Part shown: piece by piece, positions 17,821 to 27,083 of the stretch
Position numbering within the stretch: the stretch's first letter is position 1
How the letters are laid out: each line of letters opens with the position of its first letter
Assembly (NCBI RefSeq): GCF_900177345.1
Contig: NZ_FWZT01000017.1
Location: forward strand, 1 to 64,000
Direction: 5' to 3'
DNA length: 64,000 bases
Source of the DNA: Pseudobacteriovorax antillogorgiicola
GTDB lineage: Bacteria > Bdellovibrionota_B > Oligoflexia > Oligoflexales > Oligoflexaceae
Position numbers and translations under genes: made by a program
Notes under the pieces: generated by a model
The model's input: the letters and a program-made list of their open reading frames with translations, nothing else
Told to the model about the DNA's origin: nothing
Databases searched by the model: none

Positions 17821-18444
17821 TTACTTTTCTTCTCCAAGCCGGCTATCATCGCCAGGCTGATATCCTGAGTCATGACTTTGGATATTGAAGAATTGTCGAA
17901 CTCCTTCGAAATAGGTCTTATAATTAACCGTTTCACGGGAATTTTCTGGTATAGAATAGTACATAACACTTTCCTTGCTCTGAGCATGATTCATCATCAA
18001 ACCATGGCCTACTTCGTGGCAAAAAAGATGATATAGGTGCTTCCAAGCTCCCGACCCCTGATCAGTTTCTGAGCCAGTTCGTGATGCAAAGTTCTCGGTA
18101 TCAAAAAGTAGATCCATAGAATACACAATTTTAGACTGGGTCTCGGGATACTGGCTCACCTTCATCTCTTGAATGGAGGTACCATAAGCAAGGATATTTC
18201 TCTGAGCCTCAAGATCATTCTCAAAACGGATAAAGGAATTTGCCTCATCATCATACTCAGTCAGAAGTAAAACTTCTTGACCAACATCTTCGTTATATTG
18301 ATCCATCAGGGCGATTGCTGTTTCTTGAATAGCTGGATCATCACTTTGGATCATAAACTTAAACTCTTGTACCTCAACCGGTACGTTACTTCCACACGCA
18401 GACAAAACAAAAATTGCAGCCATACAATAAATCGACTTCAGCAT
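17821..18444 (-). CDS. Metzincin-like zinc metalloprotease lipoprotein
   Basis: The signal peptide ends in lipobox LSAC with Cys17, so the 207-residue protein is a lipoprotein. It has the full metzincin zinc site HExxHxxxxxH (His143, Glu144, His147, His153) and a Met-turn Met161 eight residues later (SVMYYS). Such proteins are usually peptidases; this one is small and matrixin-like. I chose the ATG at 18444 (AGAGG 6 bases upstream) over the longer reading from 18471, which adds nine hydrophobic residues. It is a single gene with its own terminator. Confidence 0.85.
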   Translation of the reverse strand: MLKSIYCMAAIFVLSACGSNVPVEVQEFKFMIQSDDPAIQETAIALMDQYNEDVGQEVLLLTEYDDEANSFIRFENDLEAQRNILAYGTSIQEMKVSQYPETQSKIVYSMDLLFDTENFASRTGSETDQGSGAWKHLYHLFCHEVGHGLMMNHAQSKESVMYYSIPENSRETVNYKTYFEGVRQFFNIQSHDSGYQPGDDSRLGEEK

Positions 18445-18539
18445 AAGAACCTCTAGCAGCAACAGAATCAAAACAGAATTAGCAACGACACATTTCAGAG
18501 CTCAGCTTCGAAAGCTGGTACTTCCCTAAGAGCAAGGAC

Positions 18540-18558
18540 GATACCAGGGGGATACCAG
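18540..18558. promoter_or_regulatory. Direct repeat GATACCAG, 11-bp period
   Basis: Two identical 8-mers start 11 bases apart, one helical turn, about 100 bases upstream of the metzincin lipoprotein gene. This fits a site for a regulator binding in tandem on one face of the DNA, but nothing ties it to a known factor. Confidence 0.3.
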
Positions 18559-18987
18559 TCTCTGATTTTGCTATATACCCCAGTAATAATTGACTTTATT
18601 CGCTTGAATTAGGTTCTTAACGAAACTTGGAGGGCACAGAAATTTGATTGCTATTCTGTTTTGGTAGGATGCCCAAGAATTTTTACTCAATATTATCAAT
18701 ATACTATGGATTAACAGGGGAATATGAGCCATGAATTTCCATCACATTTTGGCTGCGTTCTAGCTTAGCTACTCGTCTAGATTTTCGCTAAATGTCGCGA
18801 TTCCCTCTCTTAGTCGATCCTGCAAACATACATATTATCAGTAAGTTATTAGCAAATATTTTTGCATCTAGCAGGATCTGGGCAAGATTCCTATCGTTTG
18901 CCTAAAGGCTTCCCTACAGTTCTAAGGTTTGAAGCGGATCTGAAGACCACATGTGACTTCGTTTAGGCAGGGCAATCGTGGGAGAGC

Positions 18988-19012
18988 AAAGAAGCCGGCT
19001 GGACGCCGGCCC
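18988..19012 (-). terminator. Terminator of the TonB locus
   Basis: On the minus strand a strong GCCGGC/GCCGGC stem (18994-19010) is followed by TTCTTTG. It lies just after the stop of the TonB-dependent receptor and would end the long transcript that starts upstream. Confidence 0.7.
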
Positions 19013-19033
19013 TTATTGTAAATGAATCTAGTA

Positions 19034-22000
19034 CTAGAACTTTGCAGAGAGCCCCAAGCTGTACTCGCGGCTCTTTTCTTTAAAAGCTGTCTCACGACCC
19101 TCTTGCTTATATTTCGAGTCAGCATCAAGAATATTTTTGACCTTAAAGCTGAGCTTATAGTTTTCAGCGAAGGCCTGACCCACGGTGAAATCTAGCTGAG
19201 GTAGCGGCTGCTCATAAACATCGTCAAAGGGTTTCTGACCTACAGTCGCAATCCTGGGCCCCATTTGGTTAAATAGAAGGCCTAGCTCTGTGTCAGTCTT
19301 AAGGTTGTCGTAGAAAAGATAGAGATTGACTGCATAAGGTGACTGACCTTGAAGTGGCCTGTCATCATTGGTCTGAATCCCTTGCTGATCCTCGCTTAAC
19401 CTCACTCGCGAATACATGTAGGCAATATTCCCACCAGTTTTGAAATTGTTCGCCCAAGACCCCATAAACCCAAGGTTCTTATGCCACTCGACTTCAGCAC
19501 CGTAGGTTGTTGCTGCCTCTGCATTGTTATATTTCAAGTATTCTGAGCCATTAACAATACTCACCTCGATAGGCTTTTCAAGATTTTTATAGAAGACAGC
19601 AAACGAAACACTTTCATTTGCAAGACCATACCACTCCCAGCGAGTATCGTAAGCATCGATCACAGTTGTTTCTAATTCTTCGTTCCCTTGGATAGAATCT
19701 CCGGTTTCGTCATCGATGTAAGGAGCAGGCGAAAGTTCCCTAAAGTCTGGTCTCGCAAGAGACTTGCTATAGGCGAATCTAAGCTGCATATCGGTGCTGA
19801 ACTTCCAAGTGGTATTGAACGATGGCAAACTATGATCGTTCACCAATGCTGCTAATGCTGGTTGATTATTCGGGGCGTGCAAGTCGAAAGTCTTAACAAA
19901 CTGGCTAGACTCCTCTTGGCGGAGACCACCGCTTATAATGACAGTATCAAAAAAATCAAACTCCAACTGTCCATAGGTTGCTTTCACCTCTTGCTGGCCT
20001 CGGTAGCTATCCGTTCCCAAGGTCAACTCTTTAATAACAAAGCCATCTCGACCAATGTTGTCTTCGGCAAAAATTGTTTCCAGATCCTGCTGCAATAGCT
20101 GAGGCGACACAGTGCCAGCTAAGTCGTAGCCATAGCGCCTTGTCTTACCATTTCGTTTCCTCTCGATCTTGTGATAGCCAGTCTTTAAGGTCAGACCAAA
20201 GCCGCCAAATTTCTGAGGAAATGTGAGATCAACCCCCATCTCATCATTATCGTCTTTCATCTCACTGAAATTCCGCTTATTGCCACCCTTTCGCGTGTTA
20301 AACTCCCAACGGTCATTGTTGATCTGGTAGCGGTACTCCCGAGTATCCGGCTGATAAAGCTCTGCATCAGCGACTCCGTACCTCCAGTCGAGTTTCAGAT
20401 CTCCTAGGAATGGCATCGTATGAGATCCCCAATACTGCCGAAGAATCATTTCTCGTTCCTGCCACTTCAGGAAGTATGATCGGAACTCTCCATCCCAGTT
20501 TTCATTGTTACCTTCAGAGAAATAGGTTTCGTCCGAGGTTCTACGTAATAGGGATGTGAACATACGCAGCTGATGATGCTCGCCTAGGTCAAAACCAAGA
20601 CTACCAGTAGCACCGATTTTAACCAGTCGCTCGGTTTGATTAGATTCGTAGTAGGGATCTTTCTTGTACTCAGGAGCTTGATATTCAGCCTTGCGTTGCA
20701 CATTTGTTTCCCATTCGTCGCCATAGATTCCACTGGCAAGCCAACCAAATCGCCATTTGCCACCGAGATTATAGCCGTCTCCCATCGATAGAGACATTCC
20801 GCGACTAACTGGGAGTTCAATCTCTTGAACGTTATAGTTATTCGGTAAGGAACGTCCAATCAGTTGCATTTCCTCAGGACTAAAGCCATCTACATTGGCA
20901 AGGCTCCGTTCCGTTAGCTTCTGGTCATTCTTAGTTGCCACCCTCAAAAGACCAGGGAGACGGCGGGTGCCATCATCGTAGCCAAGCCAGTCACGATCTC
21001 CTCCATCATAGCTCAGACCATCATTGCTACCAGGTGCCGCTGATACCGACATAGAATACTTGACAAAGAATTCTTCTGGCAACGATGTTGTCTTCAACTG
21101 GATATGCCCACCCCCAAATTCTCCCGAGTATTCGGAAGAGCTGGTTTTCACTACATTAATACTTTCTAGAATTCCCGTAGGAAACATATCGAGCGGGACG
21201 ACTCGTTTCGAAGGATCTGGAGAGGGTAAATTGAAACCATTAAGGAATGTGGAAACATAACGCCCCCCCGTTCCTCGAATGTAGGGATACTTGCTATCAA
21301 CAAGCGTAAGACCCGTAACTCTTCGAATTGCCGAGGCTGCATCACTGTCTCCAGCCTTCTTCATCTGCTCAGCACCGATCACATCAACAACTTCAGATGA
21401 TTCGCGACGGTCATCCATCAGGGAGGACATGGACCCCTTGATATGAGGAGCGGTGACAACAAATTCTTCAAGCTTGATACCAGTGGGAGACATGGCGAAG
21501 GTTTGAACATCGCTTTGACCATTCACTGCGACCCGATCCATAGAAAGGGTATTAAAGCGAGGATGGACCATAGAAAAGCTCAACTCCCCCTGCGGTAGAT
21601 CCAGCTTAAATCGTCCCTCATCATCGGTGACAGACGACTCTTGCAGGCCTCGTATGTAAACTCGCACACCTTTGATAGGCTGCCGATCGACCGAGGACAG
21701 TATGCGACCCTGAAACTCCGTTTTGGGTCCGTCTAGAGATATCCGGAGACTATCTTGCTCCTCCTTAGGTTCCGCAGGCTGCTCCACCGAAAAATCTGGC
21801 TGGAATCCGTCTTCCAGATTAATTAGTATCACAGTTGGTTGATCTTTAACGATCTTAAAGGCTTGCCGGTAGGATTGATCGTTGAATTCGATTTGCAAGA
21901 TATGGTCACCAACTGGAAGGCTGGTTAAGCTTGCACCCAAATCGCTTGTTTTAATCTTCGTTTCATTATCAATGACAATAGCGAAGCCTTGCTTCGGACC

Positions 22001-22108
22001 ACCGCCTTCAAAAACTGTTACATCTAAAAAACCATGCTCTCCAACGCTTGCAAGGGCACGGGGCACTGCTAGCAATAGTAGCAGCGCGAATACTCGACTA
22101 AAATTCAT
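19034..22108 (-). CDS. TonB-dependent outer-membrane receptor with N-terminal carboxypeptidase-regulatory-like domain
   Basis: This 1024-residue protein has a signal peptide (1-20), one or two beta-sandwich segments (about 22-115 and 130-205, the second a CarboxypepD_reg-like module: FQGRILSSVDRQPIKGVRV), a plug domain near 235-350 (SSEVVDVIGAEQM ... IRGTGGRYVSTFLNG ... FGGGHIQLKT) and a 22-strand-like barrel ending in Phe (LGLSAKF). Its ATG is 12 bases after the TPR gene stop. Receptors of this layout take up or bind large or complex ligands; the substrate is unknown. It is the last gene of the TonB2-like cluster and surely its main client. Confidence 0.93.
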   Translation of the reverse strand: MNFSRVFALLLLLAVPRALASVGEHGFLDVTVFEGGGPKQGFAIVIDNETKIKTSDLGASLTSLPVGDHILQIEFNDQSYRQAFKIVKDQPTVILINLEDGFQPDFSVEQPAEPKEEQDSLRISLDGPKTEFQGRILSSVDRQPIKGVRVYIRGLQESSVTDDEGRFKLDLPQGELSFSMVHPRFNTLSMDRVAVNGQSDVQTFAMSPTGIKLEEFVVTAPHIKGSMSSLMDDRRESSEVVDVIGAEQMKKAGDSDAASAIRRVTGLTLVDSKYPYIRGTGGRYVSTFLNGFNLPSPDPSKRVVPLDMFPTGILESINVVKTSSSEYSGEFGGGHIQLKTTSLPEEFFVKYSMSVSAAPGSNDGLSYDGGDRDWLGYDDGTRRLPGLLRVATKNDQKLTERSLANVDGFSPEEMQLIGRSLPNNYNVQEIELPVSRGMSLSMGDGYNLGGKWRFGWLASGIYGDEWETNVQRKAEYQAPEYKKDPYYESNQTERLVKIGATGSLGFDLGEHHQLRMFTSLLRRTSDETYFSEGNNENWDGEFRSYFLKWQEREMILRQYWGSHTMPFLGDLKLDWRYGVADAELYQPDTREYRYQINNDRWEFNTRKGGNKRNFSEMKDDNDEMGVDLTFPQKFGGFGLTLKTGYHKIERKRNGKTRRYGYDLAGTVSPQLLQQDLETIFAEDNIGRDGFVIKELTLGTDSYRGQQEVKATYGQLEFDFFDTVIISGGLRQEESSQFVKTFDLHAPNNQPALAALVNDHSLPSFNTTWKFSTDMQLRFAYSKSLARPDFRELSPAPYIDDETGDSIQGNEELETTVIDAYDTRWEWYGLANESVSFAVFYKNLEKPIEVSIVNGSEYLKYNNAEAATTYGAEVEWHKNLGFMGSWANNFKTGGNIAYMYSRVRLSEDQQGIQTNDDRPLQGQSPYAVNLYLFYDNLKTDTELGLLFNQMGPRIATVGQKPFDDVYEQPLPQLDFTVGQAFAENYKLSFKVKNILDADSKYKQEGRETAFKEKSREYSLGLSAKF

Positions 22109-22120
22109 TGCTCGTTTCCC

Positions 22121-23260
22121 TTAAACGCAGTTGAGTGAACTCTGACAGTTTGCAATTTCTTTACGCAATGCCACAGCCTTCTTGAACAAGCCCGGCTCGG
22201 TGATTCTAGCCAGATGCTCTTCCACCTTATCCAGTGCTCCTGTCTTAAAGTAAGCATAAGCCAAGGCATATCGCAGCTCTTCTTGCTGCAATAGACCAAG
22301 TCGATCAAGTTCCGGCTCCGTGAATGTTGCGGATTCATAGTCACCCATGGCAATGAGAATCGCGAGACGTTGGCGAAACTTTTGTTTTTGATCTTTGATC
22401 TTATGATTTAGTGACATGGCCAGCCCATAGGTCCCTGCACGACGATAGAGTTCTGCCGCTTCGAAAATGTACTTTTCGTTGAAGTATGAGGCCTTTTCAA
22501 ACATCTGTGCTGCTGTTAAAAGCTTATCTCGTTTCATGTAACTGTATGCGAGTTGAATCAGTACATTGGGGGAAGATGGATAACGAAGCCTTAGTATTTC
22601 TAAAAGCTTGATAGCCTGCTCATGAGCCCCTGCGTTTCTAAGACCAGCTGCAATCGCCATCTGATCATCCATGGCAAAAAGGTTCTTCCCGATGATCTGG
22701 GCTCCCAACTGGTAGGCTTGTTCCAATAATCCCTCTTCGATCATCCAAGTCAGACGCAGCCTCATAAACCTAAAATCATCCTGAAAGCGTTCTTCACCCC
22801 GCGCCATCATTTGCCAGGCCTGGGGTTTCTGATTAAGGCTCCAATGAGCCCGCCCGCGAATAAGATAGATCGATGGTATGGAAGCACTCAGGTCATCAAC
22901 TCTTGCAAATACTTTGAGAGCCTTTTCATACATCTTCAGTCCATAGAGCGCCTGTCCCTTGTAGATATAGACATAGCGATCTTCGGTTCCGCCTTCAATG
23001 ATATGATCGAAGCTCTCCAAAGCTGCATCATAGTCTTCCTGGTACAACCATAAAAGACCTCGAATGGTTTTGTACTTTTCGGTCTCAACCTCATTCGGTG
23101 GAACTTTCTTCAGAATCTCTTCAGCTCGTTGATAGTCACCATCACGCATCAAGCGCCCGGCAAGGCTGAGATAGTCTACACCTTCTTGGTCTTGGGCGAA
23201 TGTTGGCACAGCTAAGCAAGCCATCATGAGAGCCATTAAGACCTTCTTCAAAATACTCAT
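22121..23260 (-). CDS. Periplasmic TPR protein of the TonB2 cluster
   Basis: A signal peptide ends near residue 22 (VPTFAQ), and the rest is at least six helix-turn-helix TPR-like repeats (DYQRAEEILKKV, DYDAALESFDHI, MYEKALKVFARV and so on). A TPR gene occupies the same place in Vibrio TonB2 clusters (after tonB2, as in VC1543). It probably helps assemble or position the TonB complex or its cargo. The AGGAG site is 8 bases before the ATG, and the gap to tonB is 9 bases. Confidence 0.85.
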   Translation of the reverse strand: MSILKKVLMALMMACLAVPTFAQDQEGVDYLSLAGRLMRDGDYQRAEEILKKVPPNEVETEKYKTIRGLLWLYQEDYDAALESFDHIIEGGTEDRYVYIYKGQALYGLKMYEKALKVFARVDDLSASIPSIYLIRGRAHWSLNQKPQAWQMMARGEERFQDDFRFMRLRLTWMIEEGLLEQAYQLGAQIIGKNLFAMDDQMAIAAGLRNAGAHEQAIKLLEILRLRYPSSPNVLIQLAYSYMKRDKLLTAAQMFEKASYFNEKYIFEAAELYRRAGTYGLAMSLNHKIKDQKQKFRQRLAILIAMGDYESATFTEPELDRLGLLQQEELRYALAYAYFKTGALDKVEEHLARITEPGLFKKAVALRKEIANCQSSLNCV

Positions 23261-23269
23261 AGCTGGCTC

Positions 23270-23905
23270 CTAATTAAGAGAAAACTTTATGGTTTGCTCG
23301 ACCCAGACCGCAACACGACGACCTTTATTCATTCCTGGTTGGAAATTCCACTGTTTGACCGCTGCAAGTGCAACCTGATCGAAAATTCCATCGGGAACGG
23401 ACTCAATTACCTGAGTCTTCTCAACCTGACCTGCCGCGGTTACCAGCAGGTTGATGGTTACATAACCCTTGATCCCCTTCTTCCTTGCAAACTCAGGATA
23501 TTCGAGGGACGCGGTTTTCGTTACCACAGGTGGCTGTTCTACAGTGTCTGCTGTCATAGCGGCATTCTTAATATCGTCGAGCAGATCACCACCGAGAGCA
23601 TCGCCATCCAACCATTCATATGACTCTAAACCAAAACTAGAACCAGCAAGAATGCTGTCAAGATTAGGATTAATATTGTCGGGCCGTTTTCTAGGCTTAG
23701 GCTTAGGCTTCGGCTTCACTTCGTTCTGAGATGTCTTTTTGGGAGTCTTGTTCACTGCAAAGTGAGTGCTTTCCGTTTTGGGAGCTAGATCTAGCTCCAC
23801 AAGCAGGCGATTTAAACTCAAGATTGCAAATACAACGAACAGGGGACCTAATACAAAGAAACATCCAGCGACTAACTTCTTAGAAAAAGTGGTACGCTGA
23901 CTCAT
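23270..23905 (-). CDS. tonB2: TonB-family energy transducer
   Basis: The protein starts at 23905 (MSQRTT...), one base after the exbD stop; the frame stays open upstream but overlaps exbD. It has an N-terminal membrane anchor near 11-32, a Lys-Pro spacer (KPKPKPKPRKRP near 64-75) and a C-terminal TonB domain beginning around 130 (YPEFARKKGIKGYV) and ending VAVWVEQTIKFSLN, with the YP and Q-W-x-F patterns of the family. It couples the inner-membrane proton channel to the receptor at 19034. The short spacer is typical of TonB2-type proteins. Confidence 0.92.
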   Translation of the reverse strand: MSQRTTFSKKLVAGCFFVLGPLFVVFAILSLNRLLVELDLAPKTESTHFAVNKTPKKTSQNEVKPKPKPKPRKRPDNINPNLDSILAGSSFGLESYEWLDGDALGGDLLDDIKNAAMTADTVEQPPVVTKTASLEYPEFARKKGIKGYVTINLLVTAAGQVEKTQVIESVPDGIFDQVALAAVKQWNFQPGMNKGRRVAVWVEQTIKFSLN

Positions 23906-23906
23906 A

Positions 23907-24314
23907 TTATGCCCCTGCCTCCTTCTCAGTTGCGACGCCAACATCTTTAGCGCCTCCCATCCGACACTGATCGACAACTTCGATTAGTTTCTCTGATGGA
24001 ACTCCCTTGTCTGTTACAACAAGAATGGGCTTCTCTTTATTGGACGACAAGATTTCTCTCACCTTACTTTGCAATACCCAAGGCTTGGTAAGCTGTTCAT
24101 CTACATAGATGTCGCTATTAGCATCAATATAGATACGAACTGACTTTGTCGACGCTGCCGTGGCTGTCGATGCCCCAGGGCGGTTGAGGTCTAACTTCAT
24201 GTCCTTATTAAAGGTGGTACTCACCATGAAGAAAATAAGTAGAATGAAAACCATATCTATGAGGGGCGAAATATCGATACCCTGCATCTGTTCTTTTTTT
24301 CGTCTGAGTTTCAT
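23907..24314 (-). CDS. exbD2: ExbD/TolR biopolymer transport protein
   Basis: A 135-residue protein with a single N-terminal membrane helix (about 14-34) containing the conserved proton-pathway Asp20 (ISPLIDMVFILLIF) and a periplasmic domain. It joins ExbB to form the proton-driven motor. AGAGGA precedes the ATG. It starts 9 bases after exbB and its stop is 1 base before tonB. Confidence 0.94.
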   Translation of the reverse strand: MKLRRKKEQMQGIDISPLIDMVFILLIFFMVSTTFNKDMKLDLNRPGASTATAASTKSVRIYIDANSDIYVDEQLTKPWVLQSKVREILSSNKEKPILVVTDKGVPSEKLIEVVDQCRMGGAKDVGVATEKEAGA

Positions 24315-24323
24315 GTTGGTCCT

Positions 24324-24908
24324 CTATATTTGGCAAACAACTTCTTGCATTTGGTAGATTTCATCCCGCAGAAGCTCTTCCCGGCGTTTTAGGAATCGGT
24401 CACACAACAAGCCAGGAATTGCAATGATCAAGCCCATCTGCGTTGTGATTAAAGCCTGAGAGATTCCTCCTGCTATGCCACCCGACTGAGTGAATAAAGT
24501 CATATCTCCCAGAGATTCAAATGTTTCAATCATGCCAATAACCGTTCCTAAAAGCCCCATCAACGGAGCAGTCATCACTAAAGTTTCAAGAAGGGGGCGG
24601 TGTCGAGCCAGCTCCCTCTCAAATACTTTGGACTCTTCTGCTAGCACCGACTTGAGGCTAGTATGAGACTTGAACATGAAATACGTCTCTGCCGCGTTTC
24701 TAGCAGCACGAATCACAACTGAGTCGCCCTGAAGCTTGTCGGCTAAAGCATCTTTGACAAGTTTTCGAATCGTGCCCTGATAGCCACGATTTAGATTCAT
24801 CCATCGATGAGCGATGGCATACCACATTAGGGCACTTGAAAGAAGCAATGGGATAGTCACCCAGCCTCCCATTTGCAGGAGGTCAAGGCTTTGGTTTATT
24901 AGATCCAT
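24324..24908 (-). CDS. exbB2: ExbB/TolQ-type proton channel protein
   Basis: 194 residues with three membrane helices: one near 15-35 and a pair near 95-120 and 135-165 that carry the family pattern (TAPLMGLLGTVIGMIETF ... GGISQALITTQMGLIIAIP). GAGGAG precedes the ATG. This is the shorter, canonical ExbB; a second, longer MotA/TolQ protein (TtpC-like) is directly upstream, as in Vibrio TonB2 systems. Confidence 0.93.
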   Translation of the reverse strand: MDLINQSLDLLQMGGWVTIPLLLSSALMWYAIAHRWMNLNRGYQGTIRKLVKDALADKLQGDSVVIRAARNAAETYFMFKSHTSLKSVLAEESKVFERELARHRPLLETLVMTAPLMGLLGTVIGMIETFESLGDMTLFTQSGGIAGGISQALITTQMGLIIAIPGLLCDRFLKRREELLRDEIYQMQEVVCQI

Positions 24909-24926
24909 GGCACTGATCTCCTCTTC

Positions 24927-26276
24927 CTAGGCCTTGCTAAAAGCATTGCTCACACGAAGAACAAGCTTTTCCATATCACCCTTTAGGTTTTCACCCCAAG
25001 ATGTCAGCATGTTTCCTAGTAAGAGTGCTGGAATTGCTACGATAAGACCCAACATCGTCGTCACGAGTGCTTCGGAGATACCACTTGAAAGCAGCTTGGG
25101 ATCGCCCGTACCGATTTCTGTGATGATATCGAAGGTCGCAATCATTCCCGTGACTGTTCCCAAAAGACCTAGAAGAGGTGCTACCGCGGAAACTACGAGG
25201 ATGAATGTACTGAAGCGATCAATCTTATTACTTTGCTCTATATATCCTTCGGACACGATATCTTCGAATTTTGGACTACCAAGATTTCGTAGTGCCAAGC
25301 TTACAAGGCTAGCCGTCGACCCACCAGCTTTCTGACACATTTCTTCAGCACCTGAAAAGTCGTTCTGGGCAAGGTATTGCTCTAAGTTCCCTTCTACGGT
25401 TTTTTGTGAAGACTGCGCCTTACGTAGGATCAATGCTCGAATCGCGATCGTCAATAAGGCCACGAAGCCCAGTCCGGTGATAACCCAACCGATCATTCCA
25501 CCAGCTTGGAGCGTGTCCATAATTTCCTTAGCCTTGCGGCTCTCATAGTCTTTTTCTAAGGAGTCAAATACGAATAGCGAGATGCTATCGCTTTGGTTTT
25601 GATTATCTGGTACCGGGATTCTATTTCCTTCTGGAGAGATCCAGACTTTTAGCTTACCTAATCCCGCTGGGGCAAGAGCGCCTGATCCTGAATCACTTTT
25701 TCCAAAAGCTGCCACCTGACCAATGTATTGAATATCTCCGGTAACCTTACGACCATCAGCAAGAAAGAACTCTCCTGTTTCCTGTCTCACTTGGTTAAGA
25801 TCACTTAGAGCTCTAGTTCCTTGCTGAAAATTGAAGCTTAACTTCTCGACAAACCCCTTACCGTCATCAGCGACTTCGTAACCAAGCTTTTCTAAACTTG
25901 TGTTCGATTGAAGAAGGGTATTTTCTAAGTTTGCTTTTTGCTCATCAAAGTCGATCAGCTCTCCTTCCAAACGAGTCAACTCTCTATTCTTCTGTTCAAC
26001 CTGTGTTTTCAGTTCGAAATGTCGTCTCTGCAACGAGCCGATACTTTGATTGACCTCGTCGATAGTCTTCTTCGCGTTTTGTTCTTGCCTGCGAAGCCGT
26101 TCTTCTAACAGACTTTTTTGCTTGCGAAGAAAGATAAATTCTTTTTGATAAGCTTCTTCCAGGCTTGAAACTTGTAACTCTGGTTTCTTAGTTTCTCGGC
26201 CCGCCTGATTTTCTTGGCCAAAGGAGTTGCTGGCCATGGCTGTCATTAATAGGCTTAGTGTGATTGCTCGTAACAT
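24927..26276 (-). CDS. ttpC: TtpC-like long MotA/TolQ/ExbB protein
   Basis: 449 residues: signal peptide (1-20), a coiled coil (about 35-125, heptads rich in Lys/Glu/Leu), a beta-rich periplasmic part (about 150-240), then three membrane helices with the MotA/TolQ/ExbB pattern (VAPLLGLLGTVTGMIATF near 365 and SEALVTTMLGLIVAIPALL near 395). Vibrio TtpC, an essential extra component of TonB2 systems, has this design. In the cluster it lies between the DUF3450 gene and exbB2, the same place as VC1547. It likely links the ExbB-ExbD motor to the periplasm. Confidence 0.9.
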   Translation of the reverse strand: MLRAITLSLLMTAMASNSFGQENQAGRETKKPELQVSSLEEAYQKEFIFLRKQKSLLEERLRRQEQNAKKTIDEVNQSIGSLQRRHFELKTQVEQKNRELTRLEGELIDFDEQKANLENTLLQSNTSLEKLGYEVADDGKGFVEKLSFNFQQGTRALSDLNQVRQETGEFFLADGRKVTGDIQYIGQVAAFGKSDSGSGALAPAGLGKLKVWISPEGNRIPVPDNQNQSDSISLFVFDSLEKDYESRKAKEIMDTLQAGGMIGWVITGLGFVALLTIAIRALILRKAQSSQKTVEGNLEQYLAQNDFSGAEEMCQKAGGSTASLVSLALRNLGSPKFEDIVSEGYIEQSNKIDRFSTFILVVSAVAPLLGLLGTVTGMIATFDIITEIGTGDPKLLSSGISEALVTTMLGLIVAIPALLLGNMLTSWGENLKGDMEKLVLRVSNAFSKA

Positions 26277-26288
26277 TATGTTTGATCC

Positions 26289-27023
26289 TTATATGAACTT
26301 GGGGAGTGTGAATGAACCAACGCGAATTTGCTTTTTAAGAGAAACAAAGAAGTCTTCAATTTGTTTTTGCTGGGCTTGCCCTTCGACAGTAACAAATGAC
26401 CATTGCTCATTGTTTCTTATGTACTTGCCAAATTTTCCGTCTGGGCTCTTGACAAGCATTCCAAGCATGCCGATTTTTGCGACTTCACAAAGCTGCTCGT
26501 CACCATCGATTGTTAATACCTGCTTATAGAGGCCAACATCCTTCTGGAGACGTAATTCATCTTCCACAAAGGCCCAAAGCATATTTGCTGCTTTATATGG
26601 CGAAAGGCTTTTATCTCTGAGTTTGGCGTCAATATCATTGAGAGTGGCAAGCCGCTCATCACCCTTAAACGGCAGTGATTGGCTCACATAGGATCGTAGG
26701 TCAGCTAATGCTGTTTCGGTAAATGACGTTAGATCAGTCTCACCACTAAACTTAGTACCTAGGTCTTCCCGCATATCCGAGATTTTTTGATTCAACTGCT
26801 GGAGCTGAAGAGATTCACGCTGATTGGTCGCTGCCAAGTCTGCCTTCATGACGTTCAGCGACTGGAGCTTGGCTTGGTGGCTTTGCTTTTGCTGTTCAAG
26901 TTGATCGTGCAACGACTCCACCTGACTACGAAGCTCTAGCAGCTCCTCGGCAAGATTGTTTAAGTTATTACCATAACTTAAACTAGGAATCAGGATACTG
27001 GACATAAGTGCTAATCGTAACAT
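26289..27023 (-). CDS. DUF3450 periplasmic coiled-coil protein
   Basis: A signal peptide ends near residue 18; a long coiled coil follows (about 20-90), then a compact C-terminal domain. The length of 244 and the position in front of a TtpC-like gene match DUF3450 proteins, which accompany TonB2 clusters. AAAGGG lies 8 bases before the ATG. It is 12 bases upstream of ttpC. Its biochemical role is not established; a structural part of the periplasmic TonB complex is likely. Confidence 0.85.
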   Translation of the reverse strand: MLRLALMSSILIPSLSYGNNLNNLAEELLELRSQVESLHDQLEQQKQSHQAKLQSLNVMKADLAATNQRESLQLQQLNQKISDMREDLGTKFSGETDLTSFTETALADLRSYVSQSLPFKGDERLATLNDIDAKLRDKSLSPYKAANMLWAFVEDELRLQKDVGLYKQVLTIDGDEQLCEVAKIGMLGMLVKSPDGKFGKYIRNNEQWSFVTVEGQAQQKQIEDFFVSLKKQIRVGSFTLPKFI

Positions 27024-27041
27024 TTTTCGAACCCTTTACGT

Positions 27042-27070
27042 AAAAAATGGAAGAGATAATTCTCTTCCAT
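27042..27070 (-). terminator. Terminator between the ankyrin gene and the DUF3450 gene
   Basis: A perfect ATGGAAGAGA/TCTCTTCCAT hairpin (27047-27070) followed on the minus strand by a T-run (TTTTTTACG). It lies 14 bases after the ankyrin stop and directly before the DUF3450 ribosome site. It should end or attenuate the upstream transcript, so the TonB genes either have their own promoter or depend on readthrough. Confidence 0.75.
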
Positions 27071-27083
27071 GAAATAAACTTCG

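Larger units (their letters stand above)
18445..19033. other. Intergenic region between the metzincin and TonB-receptor genes
   Basis: This 589-base AT-rich gap contains the promoter region of the metzincin gene on the minus strand and the terminator of the TonB locus at its right end. Close to the metzincin gene it has a palindrome CAGCTT-CGA-AAGCTG (18503-18517) and a direct repeat GATACCAG at 18540-18547 and 18551-18558, 11 bases apart. No convincing ORF. Confidence 0.45.

Noticed and set aside
18922-19128. A 68-aa minus-strand ORF at the end of the TonB receptor
   Set aside because: It overlaps the receptor C-terminus and contains the terminator hairpin; a shadow frame.
23906-23977. Upstream extension of the TonB frame
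   Set aside because: It lies inside exbD; the membrane anchor starts right after the ATG at 23905.
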